This document shows, one piece after another, positions 12,939 through 23,314 of a stretch of DNA of 64,000 nt (positions are counted from its first letter, which is position 1; each line of letters opens with the position of its first letter). The notes beneath the pieces are model-generated. The model was not told the DNA's origin. It worked only from the letters and a program-made list of their open reading frames with translations, and made no database searches. This DNA is from Costus lasius (taxonomy: Eukaryota > Streptophyta > Magnoliopsida > Zingiberales > Costaceae). The stretch covers positions 126,930,499-126,994,498 of the forward strand of contig CM050446.2 in assembly GCA_027563935.2 (NCBI GenBank), in the 5' to 3' direction. Made by a program: the position numbers and the translations under genes.

Positions 12939-15198
12939 ATGGCCGGGGCTAAGCGTTCTGCGAGGGTCTTGGTCTTCCTTTGGTGTCTCGCTGTTCTTGC
13001 AGTCATGCATGGGGGAGAGGGGGCTCATCATGCGGCTGCACCCTCCCCTTCCATTGACTGCTCCTCTGCTCTCCTCAGCTTGTCCGACTGCCTCTCCTTT
13101 GTGGAGGCAGGGAGCAGTCTTGCAAAGCCACAGAAGGAGTGCTGCTCTGGGCTCAGGAAGGTGGTCAAGCAGGAGGAGGGCTGCCTCTGCGATGCCTTCA
13201 AGCAAGGGGCAAGCTTTGGCGTCAAGCTCAATATGACCAAGGCACTGACCTTACCTTCTTCCTGTGGGATCTCTACTCCTCACCTCACCAAGTGCAAAAG
13301 TGGGTAATTCAATCCATTCTTGTCAGTTCTTGGATCTATGTTACTGTGTAGATTGATCTGGCCTTTTGTCGCAGTTATTCTTGCTGCTGGCCCTAATGCA
13401 GCTCCCGGTATGTGCTCTTTCTGACCTTTAGATAAACTACATGCGTATTTGTCTAAATTCAACAAATATGAAGCACCTGAAGCAAGTTTCATTTTCCTGC
13501 ACTTGGTTGTCCTCTTTCTTCTGATATCTCCAGCTCTTTAAAAGTTATAATGTTTAAAGATTGTTTTGAAAGTTTTGTATCTTCAAATTATAAACAGGCA
13601 TGAAGAGATAGCTCAAACTAGCTTTAGTCATGGCTGACCAGGAATGACAACACTATTTCTTGCTTCTTTTTAAGTGTGAAGACCTCCATTCTTTACAAAA
13701 AGAAAGTAGGCTCACTGGTTCAGTCGTATCATACTGTCCTTGACCTAGGGCGCATGCACCTGATTCTACCTACTTGTTTGTTGAAAAAAATTTGGCAGCG
13801 GGCCGCATCTGTAGTGGGATACCCCCATCTCTCAAACGTGAATCATAAAATATTTTTATCAAATCTCAAAGTTAAGTCAATTTTATTATTTGTAGTCAAC
13901 GTTCACAATGTTTAAATTCAGATCTAACCCTGGTTAAAGTCAACATTCACGAAAACTATGTTGACTCGTACACGAATTGGCGGGATTTCACGAAACAAGG
14001 TAGGATTTCACAAAAAATAGGCGGGATTTCACGAAACAAGGCAGGATTTCACGAAACAGGGTGGGATTTCAAAAAAAAAAATAGGCGGGATTTCACGAAA
14101 AATATATGAGATTTCACGAAATGAGTTCAGCTTTATTTCACGAAAACTGTTATTAGTTTACGAAAACTGAACTCATCTCATGAAAAATTATTATTATTTC
14201 ACAAAAACTGAACTCATTTCACGAAAAACTGTTACGAAAACTAAACTCATTTCGTGAAATCTCGCATATTTTTCCTCACCCTGTTTCGTGAAATCCTGCC
14301 TATTTTTCGTGAAATCCTGCCCTATTTCGTGAAATCCCGTCTATTTTTCATGAAATCCTATCTTCTTTCATGAAATCCCGCCAATTCGTGTACGAGTCAA
14401 TATAGTTTTCGTGAATGTTGACTTTAACTAGAGTTAAATCTGAGTTTAAATATTGTGATCGTTGACTGCAGATCGTGAAATTGACTTAACTTTGAGATTT
14501 GATAAAAATACTTTATGATTCACGTTTGACAGATGGGGGTACCCAACTGCAGATGCGGTAACCGCTGCCAAAATTTTTTCTTATTTGTTTGCATGTGAGG
14601 AGAATGCCGTGGCCCTCAATTAATTTTCCTTTTTTTTTATTTGACCTAGTGAGGATTGTTGGCTGTGTTGGAAAGCTCCCCTGCATTCATTGCAAGAGAC
14701 AAGGTTCCAAGCTGCTCAATTCTGCTACTTGCAGGAGGTAGCAGAGCAACCCAACTTTCCGAAAATTTCACTTTTCGAGATTCATCCCGTTAATGATCCT
14801 ATCCTTTTCCATTATTAGGAGCTAATAAATTACAAACAATAATGGAACCAGGTCAAAACCTAGAGTGAGTGATTAATTGGTGTTCATTGTCCCTGTGACT
14901 TGTAGTATAGCAAAAAACGAGAGAGAATCCATAAAGTCAGCCACTTGGTTAGAGACCTAACATAGAATAATATTCCATTTGGCTCTTATGAACATAAGAG
15001 TACACATTATTCGTTGCCTACCAATGAATTTATATATGTGACATTTCTGCAGCTCCATCCCCCTCGTCTACAGGAGCAGCGCTTGTTCCATCTCCATTTT
15101 CAGGCCGAACTGGTGCAGCTACTTCCTTGTTGACTGCACCTGTTGGAGGTCTCGTTGGCGTGGCAACTGCCCTTTGCTTTTATTACTACATTCACTGA
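12939..15198 (+). CDS. GPI-anchored non-specific lipid-transfer protein (LTPG / xylogen-like)
   Basis: Three exons, 12939-13299, 13375-13407 and 15053-15198, encode 179 aa. The frame only works with the GT donor at 13300; using GTAATT three bases later brings in a stop. Residues 1-28 form a signal peptide (hydrophobic FLWCLAVLAV). Residues 41-119 carry the eight-cysteine motif, Cys 41, 51, 68, 69, 82, 84, 109 and 119 (C-X9-C-X16-CC-X12-CXC-X24-C-X9-C), which folds round a lipid-binding cavity. N98-M-T is a possible N-glycosylation site. A Pro/Ser/Ala-rich linker follows, then a hydrophobic C-terminal tail (APVGGLVGVATALCF) typical of a GPI-anchor signal. The protein is expected at the outer face of the plasma membrane or cell wall, in lipid/cuticle or xylogen-type roles; which of these is not determined. 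Intron 2 holds a foldback element. Confidence 0.92.
13783..14580. mobile_element. ~800-bp foldback (long inverted-repeat) element in the LTPG intron
   Basis: The left end GAAAAAAATTTGGCAGCGG is mirrored by the right end CCGCTGCCAAAATTTTTTC. Inward, TTGACTCGTACACGAATTGG (near 13960) mirrors CCAATTCGTGTACGAGTCAA (near 14381), so the arms pair over most of the element. The centre is built from many GGCGGGATTTCACGAAA-like short repeats in both orientations. No coding capacity. A clear target-site duplication could not be fixed, so the superfamily is open (Mutator-like MITE or foldback element). Confidence 0.75.
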
Positions 15199-15842
15199 TG
15201 GAGTGAGGAATTGTCTGTGGGGATTGGGAAGACTATCTAATAGACTTCGTTTGAGTGCCATGTGTTGGGGATTTGCTTTTGTGAAAGTTATGTTTCATGT
15301 GTTTTTACCTTTGTGCCCTTCATTTTGGTACTGATTACAGCTTATTGTTATTATAACTCATTTTCGTTTGATTTCGATCCTTCTTAGTTTACTGATTCCT
15401 GGGTATTATTATTTGAGTTAGAATTAGCTTTAGAAACCAGCGTTGGGCGTTCGTTTGAGTGTTCAACTTTTATTATGTGCTAGACGAGAAAGAGCAAAAC
15501 AACCAACCTCATGTGGTACTGCACTAATGGAAACATTGAATTACAGTTTGATTCTTAATCTGAAAACAGAACGTAATATCCTGTCATATATCCGTTTAGT
15601 AAGGTCTGATGTTCAGCATTAAAAAATTGCAGATTCTACTCGCCATTCGAAAGTAATTCCCAAATTACAACGGAAATATAGTATTGAAAGGGCAAGGAGG
15701 TACATTATTCTTTCATTTTAAAATATCTTCTACACCGCTTTAGCAATCAAATGCAGCGGCAATGATGATAATACACAGAACTACGATGTTCATGGAACAA
15801 GGAACTGAGATGAATCATGTAATTCATAGGTGTAAATGCAAC
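15199..15842. other. intergenic between convergent genes
   Basis: 644 bp separate the stop codons of the lipid-transfer gene (+) and the lipoyl synthase gene (-). It should hold both 3' UTRs. Nothing else recognised. Confidence 0.6.
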
Positions 15843-18800
15843 TTACAATTCAGCGCTCACTTGTTGGGAGGAAGCCACAGCGCGATCAGATTCAATCATC
15901 GACTTGATATAGAATTCACCTGCTTTATATGATGATCGTACCATAGGACCAGACGCAACGTACCTAAATCCCTGTCATTCATTGCATCATCACCTTAAGG
16001 AATGCACATTAATGAAACAGCACATATGCATGAACAACAACACCATCTAGAGGCAATATATTGATGGCTACAAAAAGAGAACCTTTATGCACGGTTGATG
16101 ATCCAACGCCATTAAAAAAATTCAGAAGATGAACTATGCAATAAAAATTGATTAGTACCATTTTAACTCCAAGAGCTCGATACTTCTCGAAAGCTTCTGG
16201 TGTAACATACTCGGAAACTGGCATATGTCGTTTCGACGGTCTCATGTACTGACCCAATGTCATGACATCAACTCCTGCTGCCCTTACCTTCTCCATTGTG
16301 CTTACTACTTGGTCAGGTGTTTCTCCACAACCCAACATAATGGATGTCTTTGTAAGAATGCCGACGGGAGCATACTCTTTTGCCATTTTAAGGACGTCAA
16401 TCGATTGTTTGAAGTTAGCGCGGTGATCTCGGACCATGCTCTGCAGCTCTTCAACTGTCTCTACGTTGTGAGCAAAAACATCCAGGCCGGATTTCGCGAC
16501 TTTCTCCACGCAGCTACTGTCTCCTCGAAAATCCGGAACTGCCTCGTCATCAATATTGAATTTTGTTAGGGATCAACATGGCACAATCTAACAGAACAGG
16601 AACAAATTAACAGAAACTAAGGATCCTTTACAAGCATATGACTATTACCTATATGCAGTAAAATTGGAATAAATGAAACGCAAAATTATATAACTATGAA
16701 TGCGAACCTGGTGAAAGTTTTGCTGGCAAGTAAAATAACAAACAACAGCATCATTTGTTGTTAAGAAGCATACAGGATATGTTTCTGCAGCTTATAACAT
16801 AATCATATTCCCTCTCAGTTCGATTCTCCAGGTCTTTTGGATTTTAGTTTTCCACTTTGAAAGATAAAAGGTGGATGGAATTGAATCCCAATATATTTAT
16901 GCGATATGATTCCTATTTAGATCATGTGATACTCTGAAAATTCACCAAATATCAAATCAAGACTGTTTATACAGGTGCATCAAGGAAGCGTAATGCCGAG
17001 TAAGATTAATTAAATCACCAGCATCTTGTTGGATTTCAGTTTGCTTCATAGCAAATCGATTGTTCCACTTAAGGGAAAAAATTTTTAGGGAAAGAAGAAA
17101 CAAAAAACAATCAGCAAAATAGAAGAGAATGGTTATACATTATTGGCATATATGAAATTTATACCCAGTGCTTCTATCAAAATCGCAGGTTTCAGAGCCT
17201 TCAGCTTTTGCACAGTTTCAGTAAAATGATTACTTCCTTGATCAGGTAAATCATCACGATCAACACTAGTAATTACCACATAATCTAAACCCCAGGATGC
17301 AATAGCTTCAGCAACATTAGAAGGTTCATTCGGATCTGGCGGAGGAGGAGCGCGTGATGTCTTCACATTACAGAACCTGAAAGGCAAAAAGATATGCTAT
17401 TAACAACAAATGTTGGAAAGAAACATATTAACATAGGAACAAATCAGATCTCGTGTCTAATGGAACATCAATACTACAAAAAGTTAAGCATAAACACAGT
17501 GAAAACTATTTGGAAATGCATGATGCTTCCACAAGTTATATCAAACTCATTAAACTAATGAATCCGAGACCAATAACCATATATGTCAATCATTACTTTC
17601 GTGCCTTCACGGTAACAAAGACTTGTGCAAGCGTATAGTGACATATCAATAGAATCAATTTGATAAAAGATAACTACATATAGGCGCCACGGAGGGGAGA
17701 ATATACACTGTCAAGGGTAACAAAGCATGTCCTCAGTAGCAAATCATCAGTGCAGCAATTCTCCTCCCTCGTCTCCAACAAAAACAAAGAGGAAAAATGA
17801 AAGAACAAGAGCAACAAAAGAGGTACTCTCTGCTTCAAACATAGATGGTGATGAACATATTTTAACCAATAACTGATTGACAATTGCAATCTACTTACCT
17901 GATTGCATGAGTTCGTTCACCAGGGTGGGAAGTTGGTAGGAGGTTCATTTCGATTAACAATAGCATTGTTTTCCTCTTGAGCTAGTATGAATTTACTTCT
18001 CTCTTAACAGAACACTTATGTTTTGAAGTGTTTCCAGTAGTCTGGTTATGAGGGAAGATTACCGTGTGATGTCTTCTATTATAGAGGTAGAAAATCTATC
18101 CTAATCATGCGTTTATCAATTCTATCCATGCCAATTATTCTTGTCCAACATCTAGAAATAAAGCCAATTTCAACATCAACCTAGTTGACAACCGATTCTC
18201 ATTCAACTTTTCGAGTAAGAGTGTACAACTAAGTCCAAATATATGCGATATCCATACTGTTTCTTGGCTTCTGCAAATACTTCCTTCAACAATTCCTCAA
18301 AACCCACAATAAAAACATTTTATCAAACTTGACAACCATGGAATACAAGAAAAAATTTTCAATTGACTTCAATTACAATCCCAACAGTTAAAGCTACTAC
18401 AGTTAACAAATTGAAACAGCATCAAATCAACAATGTTTCATATGCCAATTATCACTTCGAATGTTTGAATGTTCAACAGACTCTTCTGTCGGAAACCAGA
18501 GAACCTCCCAATTCTTCACTAATTCTTACAACATATCAGTTACCATTAACTCATCTTTCATTCGCATAAGAGAGAAGCAACATGAATTATGAACAAAAAA
18601 ACATATTTACGGAGAAAAATACGCGAATATAGGAGGACAAAGCACAGATACAACCTACAGCCGCGAGTGCAGGTATCTCCGAGGATCATTATTGTGGCAG
18701 TGGCGGTTCCCGTCTCGCCGCCGGACCAGCACTCTCCAAGGTTAGGGCACCTGGCCTCTTCGCACACAGTATGGAGCTTGAGCTCGCGGAGCTTGGCCTT

Positions 18801-19103
18801 GATGGCGGCGTACTTGGCGCCCCCCGGGATGGTCTCCTTCATCCACTGCGGCTTGCGGAGTGGCCGCTTTTTCGTCCCGATCTCCAAAGAGTAGACGAAA
18901 TCGGAGAGTTCCGGGGATTCCTCCGCCAGGCGAAGGCGGAGATCGGCAAGGGTCTGGGCTGGGGGCGTGCGGGGCGGCTGCGTGGGGGATGTGGTTTGGG
19001 AAGATGAATCAGGAGCGGAGGAAAGATATCGGAGGCGGAAGAATCCTGAGGAGAGGAATCGGGCGGCGAATCCGCCGGAGAGGAGCAGTCGAGGCCGCTG
19101 CAT
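15843..19103 (-). CDS. LIP1: lipoyl synthase, mitochondrial
   Basis: Four exons on the minus strand, 19103-18655, 17376-17165, 16538-16159 and 15971-15843, join without a break into 389 aa. The enzyme inserts two sulfurs into protein-bound octanoyl groups to make lipoyl cofactor for the pyruvate dehydrogenase, 2-oxoglutarate dehydrogenase and glycine cleavage complexes. Residues ~1-50 are Arg/Ser-rich and non-acidic, fitting a mitochondrial presequence. The auxiliary-cluster motif C114-X4-C119-X5-C125 ([12 protein letters not shown]) and the radical-SAM motif C145-X3-C149-X2-C152 (CTRGCRFC) are intact. The CRFC motif is split by intron 1, which supports the splice choice. The C-terminal RSSYKAGE (359-366), which supplies the serine ligand in this family, is present. 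The presequence and overall match favour the mitochondrial LIP1 over the plastid LIP1p form. Introns are 1278, 626 and 187 bp. Confidence 0.95.
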
Positions 19104-19740
19104 CGCGCTGGCCCACCTCTATCTCAAGACGGCGATCCGCAGTCGGTCGATGGGCATCCGGCGAAGAATGGCTACTAGTATACCACCCGATATAGCGGCG
19201 AGGAATGACTACTACTTATATACCACCCGATATGACCACCAGTTCGGTTTGAATTTTTTTAGTTTTTCGGTTTGGTTTGAAATTCGTTCAGTTCGGATTG
19301 AACCTTTTGGAACAAAATAATAACACGCAAAAAAAAGCTTACCAGGCCAACTTCAACTTAATGTTAAACGTTATAACGCTACTCCCGTCTTAATATCAAA
19401 ATAATTTTCTGTTAGAAATCTTTTTTTTCCTAATGAGTGTTTGATGTTTATAATCTTGTGGCTAAGGATGAACCATGAACCAATTATCTTAATACAATCG
19501 AATCTTATCGGTTCAAAGAAAACCTAAAATCGGTCCCAAACTAATACAATAAGTTATTCAGTTATCGAGTTTTTTGATTTAGTTAATCATCGATTTTTGA
19601 TTAATAAATATATAATTAAGACTAAGAATAGAAATATTCAACTAAGTCTATCTAGTAGTTAGTAGAGTGTTTAACATTGTGGTCTAGGGTTTAAGCTGTT
19701 GTTTCTAAAATACATTTACTAATAAATATATAGTTAGTAG
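19104..19740. other. 5' flank of lipoyl synthase gene
   Basis: Promoter-side sequence of the minus-strand gene. It includes an inexact local repeat (TATACCACCCGATAT at 19180 and 19219) and GGTTTGGTTTGA-type runs. No gene or certain promoter motif. Confidence 0.4.
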
Positions 19741-21872
19741 TGTCACGCCCCAACGGGAAGCCGGCTATCCTTAGCTCAGGGTTCCCCAGGGAGATGACAA
19801 TATTAATAGGAACCAAAGAACTTACAATAATCACATATCCTTTATTAATTGAATAATACAAATTTAACATCTACAGTTTTATAACACAAACTTTAAAACA
19901 TACTATTCAAGATGTACATAAATCAACTGAAATAAAACTAAAATTACTATATCAACTCGGATTGGCATCTGCTATCTACTCTATCCCTCCCAGACGCTAA
20001 CTCTGTACATGGAAGAGAAACAAAGGAAGTTAGTAAAACACTAAGTAGGAATCAACAAATATGGTGAGGGAGTCAAATATCAAGATAATACAATGACTGG
20101 AACAATAATATACAAATAATATAAGAATGTCGTGCAAATCATCAAGCTGGCCAACAGATCTCACTTAAGAGCCGCACTCATTTTCAGAGTGTTTCCACTG
20201 TTGCTCATGCAATGGAACGACTGTCTTAAACAGCCCAGTAGGTTGCGTCCAACCCTGACATCCGTAGTATTGTCCCGAGGACAACTGGCGGTGCCCTAAC
20301 CGGCAAACAGATAGTCCGATAAGCGTCGGAACTATAACATACACACGGTGGCCACTGGAGAATAAATCATCCAGTCCAGAGGTCAATATATATATATCAC
20401 GACTTTAACATCACAGATATTCCATGGTTTCCACAACTCACATGTTAATATCACAGATACAAAATTGTTCAACCATGCTCATATGCCAATATATCAGATA
20501 TCTCAGTACAGTTTTGTTAATCATGCATACAGAAACAGAATATGACCAATGGACAAGATAATTGAAGTCAACTAAATTTCAGAAACAAATCAAGCAGACG
20601 AATCAATTAGATATCAGTGTCAATTAATTCTAACATATGCATCATATATCAAACCAAAGGATTAAGCAGCAAATCCTATAATTCTTGACACTGTAAGAAA
20701 TGAGTAGGGTAAGATTCTTACCTCAATTGCTGTTATCCTGAATCCTTTTGAAAAGTCAACAAGTTGTTTTATCAAACGATGCAAGCCGACTAGTGGATCA
20801 ATCACTCTGTAACATGAATTTGTACATAAACTTTATCAATAATTATCTTAACTTGAAAACCAAGACTACCAACATGTAGAACATATCTCTAAACCTAGAG
20901 AACCAATCTTAGATCAGGTGAACCGGACCTAAAACTTATTGAACCGGACAGAATTGTAGTGAATCGATCAAATTTACCCTGAACCAAGTCAGACCGAGAC
21001 TTAGAACTTAAATTACACAAAATATACAATTAATCTAAAGCATCACAGAGTGCCATTGGATAGGAAATTTCATAAGCTTTCCAACGGCTACCTAAACCGG
21101 CCCAGATTCAACCGAATTGGGGTCGAACCGGTCCAAATTCAAGCACTGGACCGAAAGTGAAATTGAACCGCTTTGATTCGGTTCAACTCAATTTCACTCA
21201 ACTGGCCCGGACGAAACCCTAATTTCCAAAACGAGCCGAACGCTTGCCTGTGCCGTCTAATCGCCGCCGTGCAAGGCTGCCGGACTCGCGTCCGCTGCTT
21301 GTGCCGGCGAGTTCCCGAGGGTGCGTCGAACGTCCGTTCGCCGCCAAACTTTTCCAGTCGGTTCAAAATGACGAAACGAGGCTACACGACCGGCTGTAGT
21401 GAGCTTTCGACGCACGGTCGAAGCGCTCGAAGCAACTGAAAGTATCGACGATGGTGCCACCGCCGTCGACACATGAAACTTATCAAAACCCAAACAAAAC
21501 TTCGCTAAAAGTTTCAAAAAACAATCTTAGTTTTCTACGAAGCTGTATCGTAGCCCAGAATAGATAAATCGCCGTCGATGGAGGTGCTGGAAGGCTGGAA
21601 CAGAAGGCGGCGCCGCTCGAACTCCGGCGACTGGTTTGAGTTCGATATCTCCCTCCTAACGGCACACCGAGGCTTGAAGATGTTCTAGGTTCGTATCTCA
21701 CCAAAGGGAGCAGAAACCCTCTAATATAGAGGTAAAACGCATCCCAGACGGCGAGAACGCGGCGGTGACTAAATCGCCGAGATTCGCAGGCAAGACGACA
21801 AGTTGACTCGGTCCCCAAATCAAAATTAAACTTAAATCAAATCAGATGGGTGCAAGTTTAAAATAGAAATGA

Positions 21873-21940
21873 AGCTTAGCCCGGTGGTTCGGCTTACTCC
21901 GAATTTCGTGAGCGTTGCGGGTTCGATCCGCGGCAAATGT
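21873..21940 (+). other. tRNA-like A/B-box cassette inside the solo LTR
   Basis: AGCTTAGCCCGGTGGTTCGG resembles a Pol III A box and GCGGGTTCGATCCGCGG contains a consensus B box (GGTTCGATCC) with a perfect short stem. It does not fold as a full tRNA. Confidence 0.5.
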
Positions 21941-22024
21941 AGTAAAAGATTTTAATAAAATTTCAATTTAAATCGAAATAACCCAAAATAATATGAACAA
22001 GTGCGGTTTTATTAACAAAATTGA

Positions 22025-22090
22025 AACTTAGCTCAATGGTTGGGCTGAGCCGAAATCTTCGCGTCGCGGTTTTGATCCCCCGCGAACGCA
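22025..22090 (+). other. second tRNA-like cassette inside the same LTR
   Basis: AACTTAGCTCAATGGTTGGG ... GCGGTTTTGATCCCCCGCG repeats the layout of the cassette ~150 bp upstream, with a decayed B box. Confidence 0.4.
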
Positions 22091-22220
22091 AAAATCGATT
22101 TTAAAACCTTACAAAAAATTCCAAAAAATTCTAGAAAAATCATAAAAATTCTAAAATATATATTTTCTGAATTTACATAATTAAAAGTTTAATTTTATAT
22201 AAAAAATCAAGGTTATAACA

Positions 22221-22555
22221 AGTAAAATATAATATTATATATATATATATTTATTCAGCTTGTTTATACTATTATATTATTAATTTTTAATAAAAATAAT
22301 AATATAATACATTTTATATAATTAAAAATAATAATATAATATATTTTGTATAAAACTATTAATATTATATTAAAATTTTGGTTTGTTCGGTTCAACCTGA
22401 ACCGAACTGAATTGTACCAAATCGAAAACCGAACCAAAATTTTTTTAATTATCTCAAACCGAACCGAATCAAACCGAATTTGGCTAGAAATCGAACCAAA
22501 TCAAAAATTTCGGTTCGGTTCGGTCGGTTCATCGGGTTGAACAGTTTTTTGGACT
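22221..22555. other. AT-rich spacer with GGTTCGGTTCGG-type runs
   Basis: Very AT-rich to ~22375, then a run of GGTTCGGTT/AACCGAACC motifs in both orientations. No gene. It ends where homology to the tandem array begins. Confidence 0.5.
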
Positions 22556-23047
22556 TTGAGCCTTGAGAGTCATGGTGCATGTTAAAATTTAATAAAATAA
22601 AGGTTATTTATTTATTATGACGAAATTAGTCATTTTAGCATAGAATTTAGGGTTATTAATTTTGTTATATATACGGGTAGTTTGGTAAAATTATACTTCA
22701 GGGGATTCTAAAATACCCACACCCCCGACCTTGCCCCTCATAATGAAGAATTGTGTTTTACCTGAATCTACCCTAAAACTTGATCAATTCAGGAGTTACC
22801 ATTCAACAGCAGGTGGGGTTGAGGTAGTTAGGGTTTTCTTGCTAACCTTAGTACATGTTGAAATTTGATAAAATAAGCTCGATGCCCACCCAAGAAAAAA
22901 CTTGTAAGCAGGGACCCTGGTTGAGTAATTTTAGCAGCCCCCCTACGATTTTGTTTACTGATCTCAAAGCATGAAAAACCCATATCTCGCTCCTTGCGCA
23001 CTCCCTACTGTCTCCCTCGCACGATCAAAACCCACCTGCACCAGCCT

Positions 23048-23314
23048 ATGGAGAGACCAAGCGATGAGATGGTCCAAGGCGGAGTGCTGCCATAATCTCC
23101 TTCCCATCCCCATCCTTTGATTTTGAGTTCACTATTTCCCTCTCTCTTGCCTCCAAGTGCTCCCACCACTATGTGTGCCCTGCCGACGAGCTCTTCTACA
23201 AGGGGCAACTCCTCCTTCTCCACCTCTCCCCCTCATATCTCCATAGACCTCACCCTCCTCTCCTCCACTGACACCACCATCGCCACCTCCCATGACTCTA
23301 ACTGCAGCTCATCC
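23048..23314 (+). pseudogene. unit A MAKR-like fragment, left part
   Basis: The best-preserved protein match: VCPADELFYKGQLLLLHLSP preceded by DFEFTISLSLASK. This resembles the N-terminal region of plant membrane-associated kinase regulators (MAKR family), judged from memory. A 1-base deletion within the first ten codons shifts the frame. Cut at 23314 by the copia element; it resumes at 34763. Confidence 0.5.

Larger units (their letters stand above)
19741..22220. mobile_element. solo LTR, gypsy-like family 1 (TGTCACGCCCC type), copy 1
   Basis: Starts TGTCACGCCCC and ends GGTTATAACA (TG...CA), flanked by AGTAG and AGTAA, a 5-bp target-site duplication with one mismatch. No gag or pol. The same sequence recurs at 29335-31645 with a perfect duplication. 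Length (2.5 kb) and termini resemble LTRs of Tekay/Del-type chromoviruses, an assignment made from general form only. Confidence 0.8.

Noticed and set aside
12575..13240. Minus-strand and other-frame ORFs around the LTPG first exon
   Set aside because: Shadows of the real plus-strand exon, which has a signal peptide, eight cysteines and correct splice sites.
15199..15842. Bidirectional regulatory or ncRNA element between LTPG and lipoyl synthase
   Set aside because: The genes are convergent; 644 bp is explained by two 3' UTRs and no structure stands out.
18589..19320. Plus-strand Arg-rich ORFs opposite lipoyl synthase exon 1
   Set aside because: Antisense shadows of a GC-rich exon with no family resemblance.
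22370..22555. GGTTCGGTTCGG run as a second ACCGA-type MITE
   Set aside because: No inverted ends or 8-bp duplications like those of 32779-33241 could be found.
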